Positions 24,988 to 34,138 of a stretch of DNA of 64,000 bases are shown piece after piece. Each line of letters starts with the position of its first letter. Positions within the stretch are counted from its first letter, which is position 1. The notes under the pieces were generated by a model. It ran no database searches. It was not told the DNA's origin and was given only the letters and a program-made list of their open reading frames with translations. The stretch is from Cohnella baijiui (GTDB lineage Bacteria; Bacillota; Bacilli; Paenibacillales; Paenibacillaceae). The stretch covers positions 45,988-109,987 of the forward strand of contig NZ_JAJFOW010000020.1 in the NCBI RefSeq assembly GCF_020731285.1, written 5' to 3'. Made by a program: the position numbers and the translations under genes.

Positions 24988-25758
24988 TTAATCGCAGACG
25001 ACCCACTCGACCGACGCTTCCTCCAACGCCTGCCGCAGCTCGTCTTCCTCCCCTTCCGGCGCGTCGGTGAACAGCCGGTCCGCCCGGGACAGCTCGGCGA
25101 ACGAGAACAGATCCTGCACGCCCCATTTGGAACGGTCCGCGACGATGTTCACTTCCTTCGCCCGGGAGACGGCGACCCGCTTGATCTCGGCTTCGTACAT
25201 GTTCGAGTTGCTGAAGCCGTGCAGCGCCGTCATGCCGGTCGTGCCGAGAAAGATGCGGTCGAACGCCATCTTCGACAGCGCTTCGACGCACACGGGCCCG
25301 ATCAGGGTGGACGTCGTGTCGAGCAGCATGCCGCCGGAGACGAGCGTCGGGATCTTCTTGTCCATCAGCTCGGCGGCGAGATTGATCGCGTTCGTGACGA
25401 CCGTAATCCGCATCTCCGCCGGCAGGTGGCGGACGATCTGCAGCGTCGTCGTTCCCCCGTCGAGGAACACCGCGTCCCCCGGCTGGATGCTCTCCGCCGC
25501 GCATCGGCCGATCCGCGTCTTCTCGGCGGCGCGGACGCCCGTGCGGTCCGAAAACGCGACGTCCCGCGTCACCATGATCGCGCCGCCGAACGTACGCTTC
25601 ACTTTGCCCGTCTGCTCCAGCTTCTCCAGGTCCCGCCGAATCGTCATCTCCGTGACGCCGAACTGCGCCTTGAGATCGGGCACCCGCACGTCGCCCGTCT
25701 GCTCCAGAATCGCCAGCATGCGCTGCTGGCGCTCGTTCAACCGCTGCAATCCGCTCAT
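24988..25758 (-). CDS. DeoR/GlpR-family transcriptional regulator
   Basis: 256 residues from ATG 25758 (GGGAGG upstream). N-terminal DeoR helix-turn-helix: LNERQQRMLAILEQTGDVRV, then VTEMTIRRDLEKLEQTGKVK. The C-terminal sugar-phosphate sensor of ISOCOT fold is visible as AVFLDGGTTTLQIVRHLP and the closing ADRSKWG. It probably binds a phosphorylated intermediate and represses the downstream aldolase-oxidoreductase-kinase operon. It has its own promoter region with a dyad. Confidence 0.93.
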   Translation of the reverse strand: MSGLQRLNERQQRMLAILEQTGDVRVPDLKAQFGVTEMTIRRDLEKLEQTGKVKRTFGGAIMVTRDVAFSDRTGVRAAEKTRIGRCAAESIQPGDAVFLDGGTTTLQIVRHLPAEMRITVVTNAINLAAELMDKKIPTLVSGGMLLDTTSTLIGPVCVEALSKMAFDRIFLGTTGMTALHGFSNSNMYEAEIKRVAVSRAKEVNIVADRSKWGVQDLFSFAELSRADRLFTDAPEGEEDELRQALEEASVEWVVCD

Positions 25759-25809
25759 ATCGTTCCTCCCAGATGCTTCCATGTTCCAAATGAACAGTTG
25801 GTTCGTTCC

Positions 25810-25828
25810 TTTTTTACATTGTAAAAAA
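25810..25828. promoter_or_regulatory. Inverted repeat upstream of the DeoR-type gene
   Basis: TTTTTTACA-T-TGTAAAAAA, a perfect 9-bp-arm palindrome 52 bp before the start codon. It could be an autoregulatory operator. It differs in sequence from the 24841 palindrome. Confidence 0.45.
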
Positions 25829-25918
25829 ACTCCTTTCCGCTGTCCATTCCACATCTGGACATCGATCAAGTTTGCAGCATCGCCGCCCGGCACCACCGCG
25901 TCACCGCCGAAAGCGCCA

Positions 25919-25948
25919 AAACCCCGGAACACGCCCGCTCCGGGGTTT
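25919..25948 (-). terminator. Terminator
   Basis: AAACCCCGGA-N10-TCCGGGGTTT. In minus orientation it would end a transcript coming from the frameshifted ORF at 26062-26263. Confidence 0.65.
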
Positions 25949-26061
25949 GGCGACAATCCGCTTTTCGTCTATCGGTCCAGTCGGCCCTCTCTGCTCCGGT
26001 CCGCGTATCTCCACCAGCCGATCGCCGCAACCAGCGCCGGACCGCTCTTACGGATTCGCCA

Positions 26062-26263
26062 TCAAGCCTTCTCTTTGACGGCTTTGGCGATGTCCCCGTC
26101 GCCTTGCAGCGGAAGCGCCAGCCAAGTCGCGGCGCTCGCCCCGGAAGGTGAAATCCTTGGCGAATTCGAAGTAATGGAGCGAGATCGGATGGCTGACCTC
26201 AAACGGTAATCCCAGCGGTTTCGGGACAAAACCGGGGACGGAGCCGGTGCCGGGAGCCGTCAA
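26062..26263 (-). pseudogene. Frameshifted small ORF of unknown function
   Basis: A TTG at 26263 with GAGGAGG upstream begins a frame reading VPGFVPKPLGLPFEVSHPIS, LHYFEFAKDFTFRG. The natural-looking continuation ASAATWLALPLQGDGDIAKA lies in another frame and ends at TGA 26064-26062, just before a terminator. The two halves look like one ~70-residue protein broken by an indel. No family recognised. The remaining 25949-26061 and 26264-26412 show no gene. Confidence 0.35.
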
Positions 26264-26412
26264 TGCCGCCGCCCTCCTCTGCGTCGATCCTTTGAACCGA
26301 ATTTAGCTTAGGGCGGCGGATTTTGTCCGGTACATTTGCGCGGGCAAGAAGCCGTCTTCGACAGCCTCATTCCCGTTGCGGGATCTCGCCTACTTCTGTT
26401 TCCGTTTGCCGG

Positions 26413-26805
26413 CTAGACGCCCTCGGGAACCCGGTACAGCACATACTTGCTCGTCCAGTTCGTTCCCGTGACGATCGCTCGTTCCCTGTTCGGATTAGCG
26501 AAGAAAATACCCGCGCCGTCGATATGCGTGTAGTGATATCCGCGGAGCTCCATTTCTTCGACGATCCGCTCCCGTCCTTTCTGCTGGCTGCCGCGGAACC
26601 CGAGCCAGCGGTAGCCCGGGCGGGCCGCAAGCTCCACCAATGCCCCGTCGCCGGCCGCAAGCTTCGCCAACGCTTCCCGCTTGGACACTCCTTCGAACGG
26701 AAGCGCCGGATAGTAGGCTTTGCTGACGAAGAGCCAGCTTCCAGCCAGCAGCATCGCCGCAAGCGCGAATCCGGCGGCCCAAAGAACGGTCCTCTTGACG
26801 GCCAT
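26413..26805 (-). CDS. Membrane-anchored hypothetical protein
   Basis: 130 residues from ATG 26805 with AGGAGG upstream; the frame upstream is not supported. One N-terminal membrane helix (VLWAAGFALAAMLLAGSWLFV), then a soluble domain with LPFEGVSKREALAKLAAGDG and FRGSQQKGRERIVEEMELRG. No known family recognised. Monocistronic, minus strand. Confidence 0.6.
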   Translation of the reverse strand: MAVKRTVLWAAGFALAAMLLAGSWLFVSKAYYPALPFEGVSKREALAKLAAGDGALVELAARPGYRWLGFRGSQQKGRERIVEEMELRGYHYTHIDGAGIFFANPNRERAIVTGTNWTSKYVLYRVPEGV

Positions 26806-26978
26806 GGGGACAAGCCTCCTTTTTCGTTTCCGTTTGGTGAAATAGACGTGCCTACCCTGCTGTAGGTTGCCCCCGAAACGAAAGATAGAGATTAACAAAA
26901 AAGACTGCAACGAATGGACCTTCCCACTCCGTGCAGTCTTCATTTCGCGCTCCAGGCTTTCGCTTCCGGGGTTCTACA

Positions 26979-27365
26979 TCACTTTTTCTTCTTCTTCGCC
27001 GCTTTTTCCTCGTTTTCCCGCGCCCTGTACTTCGCCAGCTCGCTCACCAGATCCAGCGGCAGCGGACGGTCCATCGGAAGCTGGATCGTCGTCTTGGACA
27101 CCTCGTACGGCGCCAGCTCGGATTGGAACGCCTCGAAGATGCGGAACGGCGGAGGGAACGACAGCGAATAGTGGTTCTTGTAAGCCGAATAGTAGATGAG
27201 CATGCCATGGTATTGAAAGGCCGGCAACTGGTAGCTGATGACCTCTTCGGCTTCCGGCACGGCCTGCCGGATCGTCTCCCTGAGCTGCTCCAATCCCGCC
27301 TGTACCTCCTGCGGAAAGGAGCCGATATACGCATCGACCGTTTCGAATTTCGTTTTCTCGGACAA
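26979..27365 (-). CDS. DUF1801/YdhG-type protein (iron-chaperone-like)
   Basis: 128 residues from TTG 27365 with GGGAGGG nine bases upstream; a 148-codon frame extends further without a ribosome site. Typical DUF1801 features: FETVDAYIGSFPQEVQAGLE, IRQAVPEAEEVISYQLPAFQ with the conserved E-x-I-S-Y-x-x-P, YHGMLIYYSAYKNHYSLSFP, and a lysine-rich tail. Frataxin-like fold; B. subtilis YdhG has been linked to iron handling, but the role here is inferred only. Confidence 0.85.
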   Translation of the reverse strand: MSEKTKFETVDAYIGSFPQEVQAGLEQLRETIRQAVPEAEEVISYQLPAFQYHGMLIYYSAYKNHYSLSFPPPFRIFEAFQSELAPYEVSKTTIQLPMDRPLPLDLVSELAKYRARENEEKAAKKKKK

Positions 27366-27603
27366 GCTGTATTTCCCTCCCGACGAGCGCGCAAAGCGCT
27401 TTGCGAAAATGGTATTTCCTAGCATTTTCGTTTCGCCAAGAGTATAGCATGTCCCGCCCTCGCATCGCTACAGGGCTATGTTCGCGAACGAATCTCCCCC
27501 ACCAAGCCGTCCACGGCCGATTGAAGCAGTTCATGCGCAGCTTCGTCTATCAGTTGCCCCTCGCCGTTAAACTTGCCGGATGCATGCGCAGTCCGCCGGT
27601 CCG

Positions 27604-28089
27604 TCAGCTCGTCAACTGCACGAACTCTTGCGGCCGAGAGCGGATATAGATCCCGATGCGGGTCAGCGCTCCGCGGACTTGCGACTGAAAGCGCTCGAAC
27701 AAAGACCGGATCGCGGATTGGATGGCCTTCCGGTCCTCCCCGGCCTGCTCGATCCGCTTCGCCGCGAGCACCTCTCTTGCGTCTTCGAGAAGCCGCAAGA
27801 GGTCCGTTTCCCCCCAGAACCGCAAACCGCCGTGAACGCCCTGCCAATATGCGGGCTGCTCCAGCAGATAGGCCGTCCAGGCTTCGAAGTCCGCCTCCGA
27901 AGCCTGAGCCGGGTACAGCACCCGGAACATGCACAGCGCCTGCTGTCCCGGATTCAAGCCGGAGATCGTCTCCGCTTTCAGCGCCAGGCTGTGCCCGCGC
28001 ATGCGATCGATCGCCGGTTCCGTGCATGCCAGGAACAGCGCCTCGTCGTCCAACGCCTCGAAACGGTCTTTCTGCATCTCCACCAACAT
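27604..28089 (-). CDS. Hypothetical protein, possibly DUF4375-like
   Basis: 161 residues, mostly helical: RFEALDDEALFLACTEPAID near the start, then LNPGQQALCMFRVLYPAQAS and LRFWGETDLLRLLEDAREVL. No catalytic motif is recognised, and the family suggestion is weak. A GGAG box lies ~16 bases before the ATG. Same strand and downstream of the TetR gene, but separated from it by a terminator. Confidence 0.6.
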   Translation of the reverse strand: MLVEMQKDRFEALDDEALFLACTEPAIDRMRGHSLALKAETISGLNPGQQALCMFRVLYPAQASEADFEAWTAYLLEQPAYWQGVHGGLRFWGETDLLRLLEDAREVLAAKRIEQAGEDRKAIQSAIRSLFERFQSQVRGALTRIGIYIRSRPQEFVQLTS

Positions 28090-28151
28090 TCATGTACCAC
28101 GCTCCTTATCGCCATTTTATTTTTGACTGAGTTAAAAGTCAATATTAAAAC

Positions 28152-28181
28152 CAAAAAAATCATCCCTGCCGAAGCAGGGAT
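28152..28181 (-). terminator. Terminator overlapping the TetR stop codon
   Basis: Minus strand ATCCCTGC-TTCG-GCAGGGAT followed by a seven-T run (with one interruption). The stem includes the last codons of the TetR gene. Confidence 0.8.
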
Positions 28182-28813
28182 AAAGCGGACGACACGACCT
28201 GATCCAGCACCGCATCCAGCCGATCCTCCGGCGCCGTCCCGGCGTCCTCCCGCGCGGCCAGGCGCTGCTGCGCCTGATCGAGGTACGTCATCCCCTGGGA
28301 GACGGCGCCCCAGAACTGCATCGCCATCAGCTGCGTATCGCCGGGCGGGATGTCGCCCTCCGCGATCCCCCGCTCGACGGTCCGCGCCATCGGTTCCATG
28401 AAGCTCTTGACCCAGTCGAAGGGAGAGATCTCGTCCGGCGCGTACAGATGGGGGAGATCGAGACCGATCCGCGCGTAGAAACGGGAGATGTCCGGCCGGT
28501 TCAGCACGCGTTCGCAGACGGTCCTCGCATAGCCTCCGAGCAGCTCCAAAGCCGGGGCGTCCTGCGCGAAATAGGATTCGGTAGCTCGCTTCGACTCTTC
28601 CCTCATATACGTGTAAAGCTCGCGGAACAGCGTCTTCTTGTTTTTGAAATAGTAGAAGACCAGCCCGTGGGCGAGTCCCGCCCGCTCCGCGATTTCGCCC
28701 ATATCGGAGGCGGCGTAGCCCTTCTCCGCATACACGGCGATGGCCGCTTGCAAGATCTCCTGCTTTCGCTGCCTGCGAATCTCTTCGTTCTGTTCTCGGG
28801 TCCGGGGGGACAT
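28160..28813 (-). CDS. TetR/AcrR-family transcriptional regulator
   Basis: 217 residues from ATG 28813 with AGCAGGTG upstream (a GTG at 28822 is also possible). Helix-turn-helix: QEILQAAIAVYAEKGYAASD, MGEIAERAGLAHGLVFYYFK. The C-terminal domain has PDISRFYARIGLDLPHLYAP and a long final helix. No target gene is adjacent; the upstream region 28823-29193 is AT-rich and holds only the promoter of the acyltransferase. Confidence 0.9.
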   Translation of the reverse strand: MSPRTREQNEEIRRQRKQEILQAAIAVYAEKGYAASDMGEIAERAGLAHGLVFYYFKNKKTLFRELYTYMREESKRATESYFAQDAPALELLGGYARTVCERVLNRPDISRFYARIGLDLPHLYAPDEISPFDWVKSFMEPMARTVERGIAEGDIPPGDTQLMAMQFWGAVSQGMTYLDQAQQRLAAREDAGTAPEDRLDAVLDQVVSSALSLLRQG

Positions 28814-29193
28814 TCGCTTCACCTGCTGCTTGGACTTGGATAATTGCTGTAATCATAAGGAAAAGCGTTCCGGCTGTCAATTCGGCTGATAAAACAAGCC
28901 GAGCCTATATTTCTCTATTCGACCTTCGTGAGGCACCCCTGATACATTCGTAATCGACACTTCGTGGAGCTTTGGATCCAAAGCATACTCCAAATCACAT
29001 CCGATAGCTTATCTCAAATGATACAATCTTCTACTAGATCAAAATCGGATTATGCTCAGAGAGACAGGTTGGATACTTTCCTTTGACTGATTTACGACAT
29101 TATGTGATAACTCTCATCAAGATGAAACATTATATTAGACAACATATTTCTAAGTTGCTATGATTTATATATTCTAATGGCAGGAGCTTAATT

Positions 29194-30318
29194 ATGAAAA
29201 GACTGAAAGAATTGGATTCTTTAAGAGGATTGGCAGCGTTAACCGTATTATTTGCTCATATCATAACTTTATTCTATCGATCTAAAGAAAGTTTCGATCA
29301 AAGTAAGTTTCTTTTTTACATGTTATATACACCTTTTAAAGTTTTCTTCTCTGCTCATGAAGCTGTAATTTTCTTCTTTATTTTGAGCGGTTTTTCCTTA
29401 TCTCTTCAGTTTTACGAAAAACAATCAACATCTTTGAAGACCTATGGGAAATTTATAATCAGACGAATTACTCGGATATATATTCCTTATTGCGTAGCGT
29501 TGATTCTTGCAGTTACAATCGTTTTTAGAAACGTATCAATCTCCAGCGACATCCTCATAGGGCATTATTTGCTAATTGGTAGTTTCAATTATGTTGCCAT
29601 TATGGGAGTCGTTTGGTCCCTGGCTCATGAGATGAGAATATCTCTTATATTCCCATTTATAATGTCCGTTGTACGAAGAGTATATTGGTTAACAGGTATT
29701 TGTATCGCCTTTGCTTTATCGTGCGTTGCTAGTTATATGGCTAAAAATCATGCCTATTTTGATCCGCAATTACCACTCACTAATTACTACTCCACTTTGC
29801 ATTATATTTCTCTATTCATAATTGGTGCACTACTAGCAAAGCATAAGGATGCTCTTGTAAAGATGTTTAATACACAGGGGAGTTTCTCCCGTTTATTTGT
29901 TTTGGCAATTGGAGTAATTATGTTTACGAACATAATTACTCAAGCCCCATCTACTCCTTCCAATTACCTAAATGATTGGATAGTTTCTTTTGGTGTTTGC
30001 ATCATTATTATTGCTTCGCTTTCGATGAAGAACTTTTCAAAATTTTTATTGTTCACTCCGATCCATTTCATAGGAAAAATATCATACAGTCTATACCTAA
30101 CCCACCTCTTGGTACTTTATTATTTTATGAATCATTATTCGTCTTATTCGACTTGGCTATTAACTTGCCTGAGTATCGTAGTTGCTATAGTTGTTTCTGC
30201 GCTTATGTACTACCTTATTGAGAAGCCATCTATTCTTTTGGGCAAACTATTAACAGGGTATAAACCAATGAAAAATGCCCTCATCAACAATCAAAAGAAA
30301 AAAGCCAGGGCTGTGTAA
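29194..30318 (+). CDS. Acyltransferase-3 (OafA/YrhL-type) membrane O-acyltransferase, AT-rich
   Basis: 374 residues with about ten membrane helices. It likely transfers acetyl or another acyl group to a surface polysaccharide or peptidoglycan. Seen: the family opening LDSLRGLAALTVLFAHII with its Arg and His, FFFILSGFSLSL, and VWSLAHEMRISLIFPFI. Base composition is far more AT-rich than the neighbours, and no partner gene is beside it, which indicates horizontal acquisition. GCAGGAG precedes the ATG, and a plausible -10 TATGAT lies ~35 bp upstream. Confidence 0.9.
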   Translation: MKRLKELDSLRGLAALTVLFAHIITLFYRSKESFDQSKFLFYMLYTPFKVFFSAHEAVIFFFILSGFSLSLQFYEKQSTSLKTYGKFIIRRITRIYIPYCVALILAVTIVFRNVSISSDILIGHYLLIGSFNYVAIMGVVWSLAHEMRISLIFPFIMSVVRRVYWLTGICIAFALSCVASYMAKNHAYFDPQLPLTNYYSTLHYISLFIIGALLAKHKDALVKMFNTQGSFSRLFVLAIGVIMFTNIITQAPSTPSNYLNDWIVSFGVCIIIIASLSMKNFSKFLLFTPIHFIGKISYSLYLTHLLVLYYFMNHYSSYSTWLLTCLSIVVAIVVSALMYYLIEKPSILLGKLLTGYKPMKNALINNQKKKARAV

Positions 30319-30511
30319 GGCCCTTGAAAGCACAATAAAACCCTTACTCATAAGTATCACCTATGCAAGAAATCAGAAAGAGGCAGTTTGAGACGCCTTC
30401 AACAAGACGAGCCCTACACAGCTGGGCGCGGATAAGCCGTAGCTTCTAGCACCGCCTTCATTTTCTTCGCCTTCCATGATAAGCCTGACTCATTTACCGA
30501 GATATTCCTTG

Positions 30512-30544
30512 AAAAGGCATTGCAGCCAAGAGCAATGCCTTTTT
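30512..30544. terminator. Bidirectional terminator
   Basis: AAAGGCATTGC...GCAATGCCTTTTT stem between the convergent acyltransferase and MFS genes. The AT-rich segment from 30319 to here has no convincing gene. Confidence 0.75.
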
Positions 30545-30598
30545 CAATGCGAATAAAAGGTGACGTGAGGGATAGCACGACCGCATAAATTCAGATGG

Positions 30599-31852
30599 TC
30601 ACTCTTTCTGCCAGTTCTCCCGAGCCGCCAGCATCCGGAACAGGACGATGTAGAGCGCCGCGCCGATCATCGTGCACATCAGGATGATCCCAAAGACGGC
30701 CGGCGGCGACAGCCAGGCGGAGAGAATGACGGTCGACGGCGCAAGAAACCTTCCGCAGGCGAACTGAAGACTGGCGGCCCCCATATAACGGCCCCTCGAC
30801 GCTTCGGGCGCGTAGCGGCTGACGAAGCTCTGGGTGACAGGCGAGCGGCTCACCTCCCCGATCGTCATCACGATCGTAAAGGCGAACAGCAGCCATGCAT
30901 TCGTCGTGCAGCCGATCAGGAACATCCCGATCCCGAACAAGAGCGAGGAAAAGACGAACACGTTGCGGTCGCTCCAGGCGGACAGCCAGCGGGTGAGCGG
31001 CAGGACGCCCACAACGAACAGAAGTCCGTTGATTCCCATCATCCAACCGAACACGCCCATGCTGCTCAGCGCGAGCGAACCGCCTTCCCATGCAAATAGC
31101 GTCTGGGCGGGCACATAATCCTTTACGTAGGCGACCAAGTACAAGTCCAGCTGCATAAAAGCGAAAGTGACGAAGATGCCGGCGGCGATGTAGATGGCGA
31201 ACAGGCGGTCGCGGTAAATGACCGCATAGGCGGCTCCTTGGTCCTTCAGGAGCGAGAGCACGCTCTGCGGCGGCTTCGCCGCCCGCGCGGCCGCCGGCAG
31301 CGTCTCCCGAACGATGAACCAGATCGCGATCGCGTACAGCAGCGACACGCCGGTGCACGTCCAGAGCAGTTCCGTCCGATAGCGGAAGAAAAAGACGGCG
31401 CCGAGCGCAGGTCCGAAGACGGCGCCGATATTCATCGCCGTGACGAAGGTGGCGAAGACGACGCGGCGATCCCGCTCCGGTGTCAAGTCCGCCACCATGG
31501 CGGAGCTGGCCGGCCCGAATATCGAGCCGCCCAAGCTAATTCCGATAAAGGCGAGGTAGTCGGTCCAATCCGTTAGCGACAAGGAGAAGATCGCGAACAT
31601 CCCCGCTTGGGTAAAGGCCCCTAACAGCATCGCGAACCGCCGTCCCATCCGGTCGGAGAGATAACCTCCGAGCAGGCTTCCGAAGATACCGACCAAGGGC
31701 GGGACGGACATGAGAAGCCCCGCCGTTTGCTCTCCGAATACCGATCGGAAGTAGAGCGTCATGTAGGGGAAGTACATCCAAAACAGCAAATTGAAGAGCG
31801 TCTCGCCGACGATGCGCGTACGCAGGTTCAGGTCCCATTTGAGCCATCTCAC
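30599..31852 (-). CDS. MFS transporter (MDR type)
   Basis: 417 residues with twelve membrane helices. The loop 2-3 signature GYLSDRMGRRFAMLLGAF and the matching C-half loop ARSPVTQ-like SRSPVTQSFVSRYAPEASRG are visible. It probably exports a drug or metabolite by proton antiport; the ligand is unknown. AAGGAGG lies ~14 bases before the ATG. No regulator is next to it. Confidence 0.88.
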   Translation of the reverse strand: MRWLKWDLNLRTRIVGETLFNLLFWMYFPYMTLYFRSVFGEQTAGLLMSVPPLVGIFGSLLGGYLSDRMGRRFAMLLGAFTQAGMFAIFSLSLTDWTDYLAFIGISLGGSIFGPASSAMVADLTPERDRRVVFATFVTAMNIGAVFGPALGAVFFFRYRTELLWTCTGVSLLYAIAIWFIVRETLPAAARAAKPPQSVLSLLKDQGAAYAVIYRDRLFAIYIAAGIFVTFAFMQLDLYLVAYVKDYVPAQTLFAWEGGSLALSSMGVFGWMMGINGLLFVVGVLPLTRWLSAWSDRNVFVFSSLLFGIGMFLIGCTTNAWLLFAFTIVMTIGEVSRSPVTQSFVSRYAPEASRGRYMGAASLQFACGRFLAPSTVILSAWLSPPAVFGIILMCTMIGAALYIVLFRMLAARENWQKE

Positions 31853-32084
31853 AGCGGGGTACCTCCTTCTGTTCTTGCGTTGCTCCCGGCCCGGGCTTTC
31901 CTACTGTAGACGATTTTTCGGCAAAGATATAGACTTATATTGGCCGGTCGTTTATACTAATATTATTGAGGGCGAGGTATGGCCCTTCTCTTCCAACTGC
32001 TTCAATTACAAGTAGCGGCACGATTTCGTGGCGTTTTTTTTGTTGTCTTTTGGGCCAAATGCAGACGCTTCACGAGGAGGAAAC

Positions 32085-32334
32085 ATGGTTATCGACCCGC
32101 AGTCGTACGAGGCCAGAGGACTCCGATACACGATCCGTTCCGCCGAACCGGCGGATGCGGCGGCATTGTCGAAGCTGCGGGTGCAGACGGGTCGCAGAAA
32201 CGAACGCGAGAGCGATCCGATTGTACGAGGAGTTCGGCTTCGTCGTGGAAGGACATCTTCGACACGACCGGATTCTCTCCGACGGAAAATCCGAGCACAC
32301 CGTCCTTATGGGACGTTTTCGCGAAGAAAGATAA
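32085..32334 (+). pseudogene. GNAT acetyltransferase with internal deletion and frameshift
   Basis: Begins with a good start (GAGGAGG before ATG 32085) and GNAT N-terminus VIDPQSYEARGLRYTIRSAE, PADAAALSKLRVQ. The coding then jumps, in another frame, to the family C-terminus ETNARAIRLYEEFGFVVEGH, LRHDRILSDG, up to stop 32334. The acetyl-CoA-binding centre is missing. Not functional. A hairpin (AGGAGGC...GCCTCCT) follows at 32337-32368. Confidence 0.75.
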
Positions 32335-32439
32335 AAGGAGGCGGCCCGGACGGGTTGCCTCCTTTGCTTTCAGCGCTTTAGGTTCCCTTTTTCCGCTGGG
32401 CCTGGATCTCCGCTTCGCATTTCTCGGTCCAATCATCCG

Positions 32440-32625
32440 CTAACGGTTGGAATTGCGCTTATTCGGCTCGTCATGCTTCTATTCCATTTCTAAAGGGTGC
32501 TGACAAGCTTATTTCTCGGTTCTTCATCAAGAACGTTCTTTTTTGCTCGAATAACGTCCCTCAGAACCGTTAGATTTGTAAAAAGCGTATTTTCCCGGTA
32601 GTAGCCGCTGTGGCACTCGTTAAAA
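32440..32625. repeat. ~185-bp palindromic element, copy A (two direct + two inverted ~50-bp units)
   Basis: Direct units begin at 32440 (CTAACGGTTGGAATTGCGCT, then TATTCGG) and 32490 (CTAAAGGGTGCTGACAAGCT, then TATTTCTCGG). Inverted units end at 32573 (reverse complement CTAACGGTTCTGAGGGACGT) and ~32625 (more degenerate). It has the same architecture and ~50-bp period as the element at 49169-49351. It lies between two genes and encodes nothing recognisable. 32626-32808 shows no gene. Confidence 0.75.
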
Positions 32626-32808
32626 AAATCGCAACCATCGCACCACCCCATGAACCGACCAACCGATTCCTCACCTCAACCGCTCCCAAACACCCTATTC
32701 CTTCATCCGCGCGAAGCGGCAAGTGCGCTTTCGCCTTTTCCCGCTTGCCTAGCTTAATTACAAAGCTTTATGTACGATTGCGTCTAGACAGTCGCTATCC
32801 CCAGCGCC

Positions 32809-33567
32809 CTAGCTCGTCCTTTTGCGCGCCCGGATCACGAATCGCCGGGCATTCGTCCGGACCCCCTGATCGCAACCTTGTTCCCGGACGAAGCGGTCGA
32901 ATTTTTCGAAATCCCCCGGCGCCTTGCCGAAATCGGGAATGATCGGAGTATGCTTCAGCAAAAAAAGAAGATCTTCCGGCGTTCGGTAATACTCGATCGC
33001 GTCATACTCGCTCGTCTCGAGTTCAGTAAAGCCTGCTTCCGAGAGACGTCTCGTATACTCGAGCAGCAGCGTGCCCTCCGGTACCCCGTAGCATTGACCT
33101 CGGCCGAACGCCGCCTTCAGGTTGGCTTTGTCCCCTTCGCCGACCTGCTGCGTCAGGAAGACCCCTTCGTCCGCGACGACTCTGGCAACCTCGGCCGCGT
33201 CGAAGGGCGCATGACGGCTGGTGGCGATGTCGAAGAACCGGTCGGGAAACGCCAGCCTCTCCGCGTCCATGCGGACGAAACGAACGTTTGTCGCGCCGGT
33301 TCGCGCCAGATTGGACGCAGCCGTACAGATCATGTCCGCCGAACGGTCGATTCCGACCAGCAAGTGGACTGCGTCCCGGATGCCCAATAGCGCTTCTCCG
33401 CCGCCGGTTCCGATATCGAGCAGCAGATCGGAGGACCGGGCGATCCCCCGCGCTTCTTCGTACAAGTCGGGCGAGCTGCCCTCCACATGGACTTGCACGC
33501 GGCTGAAGTCCCAACCGTTGGCGCGGCCGACGCGATCGTAGAAGGCGCGATAATCGATGTCGCTCAT
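32809..33567 (-). CDS. Class I SAM-dependent methyltransferase
   Basis: 252 residues. SAM-binding motif I LLLDIGTGGGEALLGIRDAV (residues ~47-66), acidic motif II VGIDRSADMI, and later FVRMDAERLAFPDRFFDIAT. Methyltransf_11-like; the acceptor is unknown. GGAGAGG lies upstream of the ATG. Divergent from the GyrI-like gene. Confidence 0.88.
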   Translation of the reverse strand: MSDIDYRAFYDRVGRANGWDFSRVQVHVEGSSPDLYEEARGIARSSDLLLDIGTGGGEALLGIRDAVHLLVGIDRSADMICTAASNLARTGATNVRFVRMDAERLAFPDRFFDIATSRHAPFDAAEVARVVADEGVFLTQQVGEGDKANLKAAFGRGQCYGVPEGTLLLEYTRRLSEAGFTELETSEYDAIEYYRTPEDLLFLLKHTPIIPDFGKAPGDFEKFDRFVREQGCDQGVRTNARRFVIRARKRTS

Positions 33568-33697
33568 GAATGTTTCGTTCCTCTCCTTGTTGCTAAAATC
33601 TACGATTTCATCTTAAGCGGGAATAGGGGAATCGATCAAGATTTTCTAAATGATGGTATGATAGTGGCATAATCATTCTCGATAGGAGGGATCGGGC

Positions 33698-34138
33698 GTG
33701 AAAATCGAATCCATGGAGGCTTTTCGCCTCATCGGCTTTCAGGTGCAATGCGAGGGGGAACGGTACGCGGTCGAGATCCCGCGCACGGCGTCGCTGCTCC
33801 GCCAGCGTTGCTCGGAGATCCAAGGGGCGATCCGTCCGGAGCGATTCATCGGGGCTTTTATCGTAGGGGAGGAGCCGCCGGAGAAGGACGGCTACTGGAT
33901 CGGAGTCGAGGCGGAGCCCGGCAGTCCTGTGCCGGAGGGGATGACGGACTTGGCAGTCCCCGCGCGGCGCTACGCCGTGAGTAGGCACGACGGCGACCCG
34001 GCATCCATTCGCGACACTTATGCGGCTTTGCATGCGTGGATGGAGGCTCAGGGACTCGAACGGGACCTGACGGGCTGGCATCTGGAAATTTCGACGGAGG
34101 GCGAGAGCCCGATCGAGCTGTACGATACCATTCGCTGA
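33698..34138 (+). CDS. GyrI-like effector-binding domain protein
   Basis: 146 residues, a stand-alone small-molecule-binding domain of the GyrI/AraC_E_bind type: FRLIGFQVQCEGERYAVEIP, GYWIGVEAEPGSPVPEGMTD, LAVPARRYAVSRHDGDPASI, and the late TGWHLEISTEGESPIELYDT ending typical of the fold. It may bind hydrophobic cations or drugs, or inhibit a partner. Start GTG 33698 with AGGAGGG upstream. Confidence 0.85.
   Translation: MKIESMEAFRLIGFQVQCEGERYAVEIPRTASLLRQRCSEIQGAIRPERFIGAFIVGEEPPEKDGYWIGVEAEPGSPVPEGMTDLAVPARRYAVSRHDGDPASIRDTYAALHAWMEAQGLERDLTGWHLEISTEGESPIELYDTIR

Noticed and set aside
30330..30510. Possible small gene between the acyltransferase and MFS genes (minus frame ending ATAYPRPAV)
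   Set aside because: Only ~30 codons with no start or ribosome site; similarity to anything is unsupported.
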